Below, piece by piece: positions 1 through 5,763 of a stretch of 40,475 nucleotides of DNA. Position 1 is the stretch's first letter; every line of letters starts with the position of its first letter. Both the position numbers and the translations under genes were made by a program. The notes under the pieces are model-generated. The model did not search any database and was not told the DNA's origin. It saw nothing but the letters and a program-made list of their open reading frames with translations. Source of the stretch: a virus; IMG/VR virus record IMGVR_UViG_3300028577_000023, positions 1-40,475 of that record; one strand, 5' to 3'.

Positions 1-137
1 TCCAATGATCAGGAGGACTTCAATAAGAAGTTCCCGATGGAATACATGGACAATCTGACCGGATATGTAAGAAAACCTTACATTTACTTGATAGACTGGC
101 AAACAGTGATGAAAGAGTATGACGGTATAATCATAGC
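1..137. repeat. Left copy of terminal direct repeat (assembly overlap or short terminal redundancy)
   Basis: These 137 bases match the last 137 bases of the window except at base 11 (A here, C at 40349), leaving 126 exact matching bases. The same reading frame runs through both copies. This is what a circular or circularly permuted genome gives when an assembler leaves an overlap; a real short terminal repeat is the alternative. The mismatch changes a proline codon (right copy) to glutamine (left copy). Confidence 0.95.
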
Positions 138-336
138 TCCCTATCAATGGAGCTGTAGATTGATGAATCAAACAACAAGTTGGTATTACGGATGGGACTG
201 TGCGAGTGGCTGTATTTGGAACATTAGTGCTGTTAGGTCTTTTACTCTTCAGCCTAGACTGGTGGAAACTCAGGAATGCCAGGCGGAGGGAATTCAGACG
301 GATTCACGATCAGCGGTGTGTTGCCTGCAAGGGTAA
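1..336 (+). CDS. C-terminal part of ADP-ribosyltransferase-like protein (continues from the right end)
   Basis: This frame is open from base 1 and is the continuation of the ORF that starts at 40051; joined through the terminal repeat the protein is about 207 residues. The segment here carries the IDWQTVMKEYDGIIIAPYQW stretch, then WYYGWDCASGCIWN, an aromatic and cysteine-rich motif I associate with a widespread phage and bacterial family that resembles an ADP-ribosyltransferase fold; that assignment is from memory of motif patterns and is not certain. The last 80 or so bases overlap the 3' end of the convergent minus-strand gene at 254-724, and the residues after CIWNIS look less conserved. 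See the 40051-40475 entry for the N-terminal part. Confidence 0.75.
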   Translation, partial: SNDQEDFNKKFPMEYMDNLTGYVRKPYIYLIDWQTVMKEYDGIIIAPYQWSCRLMNQTTSWYYGWDCASGCIWNISAVRSFTLQPRLVETQECQAEGIQTDSRSAVCCLQG

Positions 337-724
337 ATTGACCCCCAGATATGTAGGCGTTATAGCTCCTACCGTCAATAGGGAGTCCATTAGCGTCGTA
401 AAGCTGAAATGTGTCTGCGGTTGCTTGCTGTACGTAGAACAGACGGTTGTTAAGCTGTTGCATCCCTGTAGCAAGTGCGAGGGGCATATAGATGAATTGG
501 GTTGTTCTAACTGCTTGGCCGTTTTCAAAGCCATGAGCTGTTAAAGTCACGACGATAGGAAGCGTTGCTGTAATCGCTTCTGGAACCTTCTGACGGTATG
601 TGAAGTGAGATAGTGAGGTATCAGGATTGTTCGGATATGGAGATGGCGGCTGCTCATCAATGAAATCATATAACGGGCTAGCTGGATCTTGTGGATTTGG
701 CCCACTTCCTGGAGTTTGAGGCAT
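254..724 (-). CDS. Structural-type protein with FCCH-like beta module
   Basis: A 156-residue protein. The start is set at the second ATG (724) because AGGA lies six bases before it, whereas it abuts the first ATG at 730. The N-terminal 60 residues are proline-rich and probably flexible (MPQTPGSGPNPQDPA). The rest has the pattern VTLTAHGFENGQAV, then LNNRLFYVQ, TADTFQLYDANG, and a terminal glycine-rich beta stretch; this layout resembles the E1 FCCH-like domain often found in phage virion proteins. The same module appears in the capsid-block protein at 32003-32713. It is probably a decoration, fibre or tail-associated protein. It is the last gene before the circular junction on this strand and overlaps the convergent ADP-ribosyltransferase-like ORF at its 3' end. 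Confidence 0.75.
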   Translation of the reverse strand: MPQTPGSGPNPQDPASPLYDFIDEQPPSPYPNNPDTSLSHFTYRQKVPEAITATLPIVVTLTAHGFENGQAVRTTQFIYMPLALATGMQQLNNRLFYVQQATADTFQLYDANGLPIDGRSYNAYISGGQFTLAGNTPLIVNPSEFPPPGIPEFPPV

Positions 725-808
725 GAACATTCCTAAATAAAGACTTTACATAAATTCATACTACTGCGAAAAGTAAAGAAAAACAAGTCAATTCATAAGG
801 ATGCTATT

Positions 809-967
809 ATGGCCAAAGGCGAATACGAAAAGTCTATCAGAATTTCAGCTAAACCTGCTAAGAAATCAGGCCCTATGGTCTCTTTCGTAGAAGGTGCGAA
901 ACAATCAAAGGTTACGAAGCCTAAGAGTCTCACGCCCCTTAAAGCTGCCTCTTCTCGCAAGAAGTAG
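809..967 (+). CDS. Small basic protein of unknown function
   Basis: A 52-residue lysine/serine-rich ORF beginning MAKGEYEKSIRIS and ending ASSRKK. AAGGA lies eight bases before the ATG, a good ribosome site, which is the main reason to accept so short an ORF. It resembles other small, highly basic phage proteins in this genome (17210-17350, 17441-17719) that may bind nucleic acid, but no family was recognised. Its last 63 bases overlap the 3' end of the convergent gene at 905-1270. It is divergent from the gene at 254-724, so 725-808 must hold start signals for both. Confidence 0.6.
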   Translation: MAKGEYEKSIRISAKPAKKSGPMVSFVEGAKQSKVTKPKSLTPLKAASSRKK

Positions 968-1270
968 TTCAGCCTTTTTAGCGTACACTCTTCCCGCTCC
1001 CCAGATAAAGAGTACTCCCTCTTTCCTGCACGTATCCTCTAGGAAATCTCTTGCTAATGCTTCTATATACTCTCTTTCGTCGAATATGGTTCTGGGTATG
1101 TACTTTCCTTGAGTCACGGAACCGTCGTTAAAGAACATCTGTGCCCAAACCTTCACTTCTTCTGTCATCCCTGGAATCATTTGAAAGTAGTTTAGCATAG
1201 GGGTTGACACTCTTTTGTTGCATCTGCAATCTGTGCAGTGCTCTCCACAATTATCACATTCTCCGCTCAT
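905..1270 (-). CDS. Hypothetical protein with N-terminal cysteine cluster
   Basis: A 121-residue protein that starts MSGECDNCGEHCTDCRCNKR, a tight cluster of six cysteines in CxxC-like spacing that likely binds zinc or another metal. The remainder is an ordinary alpha/beta-type sequence (MLNYFQMIPGMTEEVKVWA) and ends in a basic tail. Its ATG shares the ATGA junction with the stop of the upstream gene (1267-1476), and GGGGGAG precedes it, so the two are translationally coupled. It is the last gene of the RNA-repair operon. The function is unknown. Confidence 0.7.
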   Translation of the reverse strand: MSGECDNCGEHCTDCRCNKRVSTPMLNYFQMIPGMTEEVKVWAQMFFNDGSVTQGKYIPRTIFDEREYIEALARDFLEDTCRKEGVLFIWGAGRVYAKKAELLLARRGSFKGRETLRLRNL

Positions 1271-1476
1271 TTCTCCCCCTTTAAAACTGATTCAAAAATC
1301 ATTTCAAACATTTTAAGTACTTGTTTTTTTTCTAGATTCATATGAGTAAAAAGAGCTGCAAAGTGCATACATAATCCAATTGCTTCAGGTGGATTAATAT
1401 CGTTTAACTGAAAGAATTCTCTCATCAAAGATATTTTCTTTGAATGTTCTAAATACTTATCTTGAGTGTATTCCAT
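1267..1476 (-). CDS. Small hypothetical protein in the RNA-repair operon
   Basis: About 69 residues, helical (MEYTQDKYLEHSKKISLMRE), with no recognised domain. The stop of the RNA ligase gene and this start overlap as TGATG, so translation is probably coupled; a GTG one codon earlier (1479) is the alternative start. Because it sits between the RNA ligase and the cysteine-cluster protein with no spacing, it is likely expressed with the RNA-repair enzymes, but that does not identify its role. Confidence 0.65.
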   Translation of the reverse strand: MEYTQDKYLEHSKKISLMREFFQLNDINPPEAIGLCMHFAALFTHMNLEKKQVLKMFEMIFESVLKGEK

Positions 1477-2498
1477 CACTTCTCAAATCCTAGGTTAATT
1501 ACTTTAAAGCTAATTGGCTTATGTCCTTCAAGATTCTCTTGAGATCTTATGACTACACCCTCTCTCTGCTTACCATTGGAGTACACACCTTCTCCTCGGA
1601 GCTCAAGTCCATCTCGTATGAAACGGTGTCCCCACTCTATGACTCTCACCATTGGGAATTTCAGCTGAATGCTGAGCTCTCTGAGTTCAGTAAAGGTGAA
1701 ATATCTCTTGTTGAAGATGTTGTATGCCGAGAACATGAAGCCATCAATGTCCTTCAGTCCCATTGGATTACTCTGGATTCCAGGGCCACATGTCTCCCAT
1801 TGAATAGCAACTCCCTCAGGCAAGTTCTCTTCAAGCTTGTACTTTTCAGCGACTTTCCAGTAGCCATTGTCAGGATTTCTGACCAATTCCAGGTTCCTAG
1901 AGCAAATGCCGAATTCTCCTTTCCAACGATATGCAGTCGTTGAGGAGCCATCGGCTTTCTCTGTCATGTACCATGCTTTGTCAACCAAAGCGTCAACCAG
2001 CTCGGGATATCTCTGGTAGTTGAGCTCGTCGGTCTTTGGGATGAATTCTGGGAAGTATCCCTTAGCGTTTCCTTGAAGATGAGCCGGAACAGGCTTGTGA
2101 TACTTGGTGACTCCGAAGAATAGAGTCATGTCATCTCCAACCTCGCGACCTTCTCGGTACGGTTCAGGAATCGGCATGATGAGCACCTCACTTGGTGCTG
2201 CTTTGAATCTACGCATCTTGACTCGCCAACCGCTCGCTTCCATGAATTTCATCCCTTCATTGGGAGGAATTAGAGAATCTGGTAGGTAGACATCACATAG
2301 GCTGCCTATCTCAAACTGATCTTTCTTGACGATGCCTTTCCACTTTCCACCTGCTCCGCAAACTACTGTCGCTGAGACAATGAAGTCAGCTGTAGGGATT
2401 GGTTCTAGAGCAACTATCTTGCCCACATAGACAAGTTTCGCACTCTCAAGAACAGTGAATGGTGCGGGTTCAAACGATGGGTAAGTTTCAAAGCTCAT
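1476..2498 (-). CDS. RNA ligase, Rnl5 / DRB0094-like
   Basis: A 340-residue ATP-dependent RNA ligase that would join 3'-OH and 5'-phosphate RNA ends. The nucleotidyltransferase motif I is TEKADGSS, with the predicted adenylylated lysine at about residue 181. Motif III lies near VAIQWETCGPGIQSNP, motif IV is REGVVIRS, and motif V is ISFKVIN near the C-terminus. The first 130 residues form a separate module with the pattern VGKIVALEPIPTADFI, like the OB-type N-terminal domain of the Deinococcus DRB0094 ligase family (Rnl5), and the length fits that family. GAGGAT lies just before the ATG. The gene overlaps the upstream 57-residue ORF by 11 bases. Its neighbour is RtcB, an RNA ligase with opposite end chemistry, pointing to RNA or tRNA repair. 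Confidence 0.88.
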   Translation of the reverse strand: MSFETYPSFEPAPFTVLESAKLVYVGKIVALEPIPTADFIVSATVVCGAGGKWKGIVKKDQFEIGSLCDVYLPDSLIPPNEGMKFMEASGWRVKMRRFKAAPSEVLIMPIPEPYREGREVGDDMTLFFGVTKYHKPVPAHLQGNAKGYFPEFIPKTDELNYQRYPELVDALVDKAWYMTEKADGSSTTAYRWKGEFGICSRNLELVRNPDNGYWKVAEKYKLEENLPEGVAIQWETCGPGIQSNPMGLKDIDGFMFSAYNIFNKRYFTFTELRELSIQLKFPMVRVIEWGHRFIRDGLELRGEGVYSNGKQREGVVIRSQENLEGHKPISFKVINLGFEK

Positions 2499-2661
2499 TT
2501 TTATCCTCTAACGCTACCAGTTTCTTGGTTGTATTGTGTGTCCTATTGCCTTTGCAATACGGACACCTTTTGTTATTCCTACATGACCTATCAAAAGACT
2601 TTGATCCACGGTAAGGCTTTCTATGCTCCTTCTTGGATTCAATCGCTTTCTCTAGGCCCAT
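2488..2661 (-). CDS. Small zinc-finger-like protein between the two RNA ligases
   Basis: A 57-residue basic protein. I chose the ATG at 2661 because it follows the RtcB stop directly and has AAGGA just upstream; an earlier in-frame ATG at 2694 would lie inside rtcB. The sequence is lysine/arginine-rich, with cysteines in SCRNNKRCPYCKGNRTH, enough for one small metal site. It overlaps the start of the RNA ligase gene. A nucleic-acid-binding helper for one of the ligases is possible but unproven. Confidence 0.65.
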   Translation of the reverse strand: MGLEKAIESKKEHRKPYRGSKSFDRSCRNNKRCPYCKGNRTHNTTKKLVALEDKNEL

Positions 2662-2662
2662 G

Positions 2663-3847
2663 CTAGTCCTTATATGGGTCAAATTCGCGTTCATCTGCCA
2701 TACAAACGCCTATCGGGGTTAAGGTGTGTAGAATGTTGACTGTAGCCTTATGAGCGTCTAGAACCTGTTCTATTCGCTTGTATGCATAGGGTGATTCGTC
2801 AAGTCCACCCCCGCGAAGCTCAACGGCAGCGGTACGCATCCACTGGTCGTGATCAGGGCGTTTGACGAGTCCTTCGGTAAGTTGTCTACCAGTCTTTCTG
2901 CATGTCTTTCCTTTTGCTTGAGTTCTTCCCATAGCACGGCCCGCTCCATGGATGGTAGAATACAACGCAGCTTGCGATTCAGGCTCTTGGACTCCTTCGA
3001 GGATGACAGATATATCTCCCATAGATCCCCCAACAAAGCCTTTTTGACCTGGAAAGGCCGGAGTTGCTCCCTTGCGAACCACCCAAAGATCTTTACCGAA
3101 ATGGTTTTCTCTCCAAGCAAAGTTATGGTGATTATGGATTTGTTCAACAACATTTGCTCGTAGTATTCTGGCCACCCTTTCACATACCCAATCTCGCCCT
3201 GCATAAGCGTAGCGACCAGCAAGTTCCATACATGCAAGATATTGCTGTCCAAGGTCTGAAGACTCATCAAATATGACCGGCTCGGCATGTACTCCATCTT
3301 TTCCTCCTCCTGCTTTTACATAGTGCGTCGCAATAGAATGACCGAGACCTCTACTACCAAAATGCACACCAACCCAAACACGATTAAGCTCGTCCACGAA
3401 GATATCCACGTAGTGATTACCACCCCCAACAGTACCCAGCTGATCGCGTGCTTTATCTTTGAGCCCTTTGAGGATGTCCAATTCTACCCAGAGAGGTTCA
3501 TCAAACAATTCATGATCAACTTTCTCACTGTTCCTTCTCCCCATCCCGAAGCTTATGTGCTTCTGGATCTCATTCATTGTCCTATAAATATTTCCTTTGA
3601 CTGCACTAGCATCCACATCAAGAAGCACAGCTTTGTTCCCGCAAGCGATATCAAAACCCACACCATTGACGTTGATAGCTCTATCGTAAGCAACCACACC
3701 GCCAACAGGCACGCTGTATCCGATGTGGTGGTCAGCCATAAGAGCCACATATTCAGGTTTTTTAACATAATTCATTACCGCCTTCATTTGTTGCACTGCT
3801 TCAGGCAACGGTTCGCCCCACACGGGGACGTTATCAATCATCTTCAT
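2663..3847 (-). CDS. rtcB: RNA-splicing ligase RtcB
   Basis: A 394-residue RtcB-family ligase, which uses GTP and manganese to join RNA 2',3'-cyclic phosphate or 3'-phosphate ends to 5'-OH ends. Family signatures are present in order: VGFDIACGNKA (metal cysteine), TVGGGNHYV (GGNH motif), VHFGSRGLGH, a histidine pair in QIHNHHN, RKGATPAFPGQ, and TIHGAGRAMGR, where the histidine is the expected guanylylated residue. All key positions appear intact, so the enzyme is likely active. The start at 3847 is preferred: AGGAG precedes it and homology-like sequence begins there (KMIDNVPVWG); the longer frame from 3967 runs back through two overlapping small genes. Length is close to the usual 400 or so. 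It is followed directly by the small zinc protein and Rnl5. Confidence 0.95.
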   Translation of the reverse strand: MKMIDNVPVWGEPLPEAVQQMKAVMNYVKKPEYVALMADHHIGYSVPVGGVVAYDRAINVNGVGFDIACGNKAVLLDVDASAVKGNIYRTMNEIQKHISFGMGRRNSEKVDHELFDEPLWVELDILKGLKDKARDQLGTVGGGNHYVDIFVDELNRVWVGVHFGSRGLGHSIATHYVKAGGGKDGVHAEPVIFDESSDLGQQYLACMELAGRYAYAGRDWVCERVARILRANVVEQIHNHHNFAWRENHFGKDLWVVRKGATPAFPGQKGFVGGSMGDISVILEGVQEPESQAALYSTIHGAGRAMGRTQAKGKTCRKTGRQLTEGLVKRPDHDQWMRTAAVELRGGGLDESPYAYKRIEQVLDAHKATVNILHTLTPIGVCMADEREFDPYKD

Positions 3848-3992
3848 CTTCTTTCTCCTCGGGGATTGGCCCCTCATGGATTGCCTGTACATATACGCCA
3901 TGTTCGGAGTAGTCTCCCATATGGCTTTCCCATATCCAGGCTGCTGCCTCTTTATCCGTGATCTCAATCTGTATCGTCAGCACTCTTCCCAT
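3834..3992 (-). CDS. Small acidic-tailed hypothetical protein
   Basis: A 52-residue ORF starting MGRVLTIQIEITDKEAAAW and ending with an acidic run PEEKEDEDD. Its end overlaps the rtcB start by 14 bases and its beginning overlaps the preceding 58-residue ORF by 29 bases. A longer form from an ATG at 4061 is possible but would overlap that gene more. The beta-strand-then-helix opening looks like a real folded mini-protein. No family was recognised; it may be coupled to RtcB translation. Confidence 0.55.
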   Translation of the reverse strand: MGRVLTIQIEITDKEAAAWIWESHMGDYSEHGVYVQAIHEGPIPEEKEDEDD

Positions 3993-4140
3993 GTCTAGCC
4001 AGCCATTTTCTACGGTTTCTAGTCTTACAATCGCACCAGTATTTCCCTTCCCAGTGCCCATCTTCCGGATGAGGCTTTTTACGCCTCAAATCCTTCTTGC
4101 TCATCTGTCTTCTAGTCTGTCTACTCTTTCTTTCAGACAT
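3964..4140 (-). CDS. Small basic hypothetical protein
   Basis: A 58-residue ORF: MSERKSRQTRRQMSKKDLRR followed by a middle stretch HWEGKYWCDCKTRNRRKW and a short polar tail. AAGGA stands six bases before the ATG. It overlaps the membrane mini-protein upstream (4101-4247) by 40 bases and the 52-residue ORF downstream by 29 bases, each in a different frame. The strong positive charge and the CxC pair suggest RNA or DNA contact, but function is unknown. Confidence 0.55.
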   Translation of the reverse strand: MSERKSRQTRRQMSKKDLRRKKPHPEDGHWEGKYWCDCKTRNRRKWLARHGKSADDTD

Positions 4141-4247
4141 TTTATTTCCTTATAAATCCGATATGGGTTGTATTGACATACTTCGGGCCCATGTTGGTAT
4201 AATAAATAAATAAATATTCCTAACAATAAAGCAATAAACATTCTCAT
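4101..4247 (-). CDS. Single-pass membrane mini-protein after the SPFH gene
   Basis: A 48-residue ORF in ATGA overlap with the stop of the SPFH gene. Residues 3-17 form one hydrophobic segment (MFIALLLGIFIYLLY); the rest is polar, with a short charged helix at the end (LKERVDRLEDR) that could form a coiled coil. The coupled start, plus a membrane segment beside an SPFH membrane protein, suggests a partner at the inner membrane. Two cysteines, C24 and C37, are present. This is an inference from context. Confidence 0.55.
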   Translation of the reverse strand: MRMFIALLLGIFIYLLYQHGPEVCQYNPYRIYKEIKCLKERVDRLEDR

Positions 4248-5131
4248 TTGACCTCAAAGAAAGGAATTGCTCCGGAAGTGACATGAGGAAGCTTACCGTC
4301 CCATTTCTGGACGCTTTGCCATTGAATAAGTTCTAGAGTGACTGATTTTGCGAGTACAAGATTGGCTTTGGCCTCTGATTCGGCTTGAAGAATGGCACAT
4401 TTTGCCTGACCTTCGGCCTTGGCAATCTGTTTCTTCGCCTCTGCTTCGGCCTCACGCAGCTCGTTTTCGCGCTGTTGAGCCCTTTGCATGGCTTCAATCT
4501 TAGCATTGAGAGCTGCAATGACGTTTGTGGGAAAGTGAAACCTTCCAATGAGATAAATACGTGAGAGTACGATACCGATTTGTTCGAAATCAGCTCGCAC
4601 GTGTTCTTCCACGTCCTTAAAAAAGCATTCTTTTCCGGAATACAGATCTTCAATGCATGTTTTAGATGCACTTTTGTTGATTGCGTCCCGTATGTAGTTT
4701 CTTATGAATACATGGGTGATCTCATCCATCCCACGACGATATTTCTGGAATATCTTCGGGATAGCATCAGGTCTAAGGTGGTACGTGATTCCGATATCAG
4801 CATGTACAGCCATCCCCTCAGATGTCTGAAAGCTGAATCCTTCACGTTCACCTTCCCATGTATCGTTCTGCTCAAAGATGGGAAACTGATAAACAGTCTT
4901 CCACGGAGCAATCCAGTGCATTCCCACATGCAGCTCTTTCGACTCTACGCCCTTAGAGTCTCCGAGCATGTCAATCACCACACCGACATAGCCTGGACTG
5001 ATCATCTTGAAGAACATACACCATGTTGCAAACACCACTAAGCAACAAAGTAAAGCTACTTTAAACCTAAGTGCCAATTTTAGCAACAACATTCCAACCG
5101 ATTCTTTCGGTTCACCCTTGTAGTACACCAT
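4244..5131 (-). CDS. SPFH (stomatin/prohibitin/HflK-C type) membrane protein
   Basis: A 295-residue protein. The start at 5131 has GGAG eight bases upstream; the longer frame from 5191 would run into the tRNA gene. After a short polar N-terminus there is one transmembrane segment at about residues 23-43 (VALLCCLVVFATWCMFF), then the SPFH core starting ISPGYVGVVIDMLG, and a long charged helix near residues 215-260 rich in alanine, glutamate and lysine (coiled coil, AEAEAKKQIAKAEGQAK), the layout of prohibitin and HflK/HflC proteins. Such proteins form large ring scaffolds in the membrane and modulate proteases. In a phage it might affect host HflKC-FtsH, membrane integrity or superinfection; none of this is shown here. 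Confidence 0.85.
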   Translation of the reverse strand: MVYYKGEPKESVGMLLLKLALRFKVALLCCLVVFATWCMFFKMISPGYVGVVIDMLGDSKGVESKELHVGMHWIAPWKTVYQFPIFEQNDTWEGEREGFSFQTSEGMAVHADIGITYHLRPDAIPKIFQKYRRGMDEITHVFIRNYIRDAINKSASKTCIEDLYSGKECFFKDVEEHVRADFEQIGIVLSRIYLIGRFHFPTNVIAALNAKIEAMQRAQQRENELREAEAEAKKQIAKAEGQAKCAILQAESEAKANLVLAKSVTLELIQWQSVQKWDGKLPHVTSGAIPFFEVK

Positions 5132-5164
5132 CTTATGCTCCAAAATTACAGCATGTTTATATTG

Positions 5165-5238
5165 CGGCCGGTGATGAGTTCGAGTCACCATTTCTTAGCA
5201 CTTGGAGTCCTAAGCGTCCTACCTTAGACGAACCAGCC
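5165..5238 (-). tRNA. tRNA-Trp-like (CCA anticodon) with enlarged anticodon arm
   Basis: Reading the minus strand: a 7-base-pair acceptor stem GGCTGGT/ACCGGCC with discriminator G, a D-arm GTCT/GGAC, and a T-arm GGTGA-CTCGAAC-TCATC are all clear. The anticodon arm is CTTAG-GACTCCAAGTG-CTAAG, so the loop is 11 bases instead of 7, or a 7-pair stem with one G-G mismatch around CTCCAAG. The only T33-anticodon reading is T-CCA-A, which gives tryptophan, and the G discriminator fits Trp. No CCA tail is encoded. The body is good, the decoding identity is uncertain. Confidence 0.55.
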
Positions 5239-5241
5239 ATA

Positions 5242-5313
5242 CGGGCTATGATGGAATTGAACCATCGCTTCATCCGTGACAGGGATGCGTGACTACCACT
5301 GCACTAATAACCC
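5242..5313 (-). tRNA. tRNA-Asp (GTC)
   Basis: A canonical 72-base cloverleaf on the minus strand: acceptor GGGTTAT/ATAGCCC (one G-T pair) with discriminator G, D-arm with loop AGTGGTAG, perfect anticodon stem CATCC/GGATG with loop CTGTCAC (anticodon GTC), and T-arm GATGG-TTCAATT-CCATC. The 3' CCA is not encoded and would be added. It lies four bases before the Trp-like gene in the transcription direction, so both probably come from one precursor. Confidence 0.9.
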
Positions 5314-5316
5314 AAA

Positions 5317-5421
5317 CGAGGGAAGTGGGATTCGAACCCACGGTATTTCTACTACAATGCGATCGGTAACGGGTTGCGTCCACCACTACACTGCTGCTTT
5401 CAGCCACTCAGCCATCCCCTC
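5317..5421 (-). tRNA. tRNA-Ser-like gene with about 24 extra bases in the anticodon loop
   Basis: A perfect seven-pair acceptor GAGGGGA/TTCCCTC (one G-T) with discriminator G, a class II D-arm TGGCTGAGTGGCTGAAAGC typical of tRNA-Ser, and a T-arm GTGGG-TTCGAAT-CCCAC. Between D-arm and T-arm there are 54 bases, about 20 more than in a normal class II tRNA. The best fold gives an anticodon stem GCAGT/ATTGT (two G-T pairs), then a 31-base loop, and a short variable arm GTA-GAAA-TAC. No canonical seven-base loop with a serine anticodon is evident. It could be an intron-bearing or decoy tRNA, or a degenerate one. Confidence 0.5.
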
Positions 5422-5472
5422 AAAAGAGTGCGCGGGTTGTATCGCATATCTCATCCCTTACGGGCCACTCAT

Positions 5473-5545
5473 TGCTTGCTGTAGGACTCGAACCCACCAC
5501 CTGTTGAGTACAAAACAACCGCTCTACCAGATGAGCTAAGCAAGC
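5473..5545 (-). tRNA. tRNA-Thr (TGT)
   Basis: A 73-base cloverleaf: acceptor GCTTGCT/AGCAAGC with discriminator A, D-arm GCTC-ATCTGGTA-GAGC, anticodon arm GTTGT-TTTGTAC-TCAAC (last pair T-T; anticodon TGT), five-base variable loop, T-arm GTGGG-TTCGAGT-CCTAC. CCA is not encoded. Its first ten bases overlap the end of the upstream protein gene (stop TAG inside the acceptor and D-linker), so the mRNA must be cut to release the tRNA. Confidence 0.9.
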
Positions 5546-5763
5546 GTATCACGCCATACTTTAACCATCGCCGGTAGATCTTCGCCTAGGACTCCAGACT
5601 CTTTAAGCTGTAGCTTATCAGAGTGCAGGTGATTCCAGGTCTCCATGACATTCAGTGCCTGATCAAGCTCGCGGTAGTACTCACCGAAAGCCCAACGAGA
5701 GAACTCTTCAAGTTCTGCATCATCAGGAATGTACTCATGGAAGAACTCTTTTACCGTGCTCAT
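5536..5763 (-). CDS. Hypothetical protein ending inside tRNA-Thr
   Basis: A 75-residue acidic, helical protein beginning MSTVKEFFHEYIPDDAELEE, with a conserved-looking middle WAFGEYYRELDQALNVMETW. Its ATG overlaps the stop of the preceding gene as TAATG. The stop codon lies ten bases into the tRNA-Thr gene, so maturation of the tRNA would cut this message at its 3' end. No family was recognised. Confidence 0.7.
   Translation of the reverse strand: MSTVKEFFHEYIPDDAELEEFSRWAFGEYYRELDQALNVMETWNHLHSDKLQLKESGVLGEDLPAMVKVWRDTLA

Noticed and set aside
200-544. A plus-strand 114-residue ORF with a membrane segment and several CxxC pairs
   Set aside because: It is antisense to the FCCH-like gene at 254-724, whose reading frame shows family-like patterns; the cysteine pairs here appear to be a by-product of the opposite strand.
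2770-3297. A 175-residue minus-strand ORF in another frame of rtcB
   Set aside because: RtcB motifs are in the other frame over the same bases; no independent ribosome site or domain is visible.
3287-3961. A 224-residue plus-strand ORF
   Set aside because: It lies entirely antisense to rtcB, whose conserved motifs explain the open frame.
4172-4205. A near-perfect sigma70-like promoter (TTGACA ... TGG-TATAAT) on the plus strand
   Set aside because: The spacer is 19 bases, it lies within the 48-residue minus-strand membrane ORF, and it points at the 3' end of the antisense SPFH gene with no plus-strand gene to serve.
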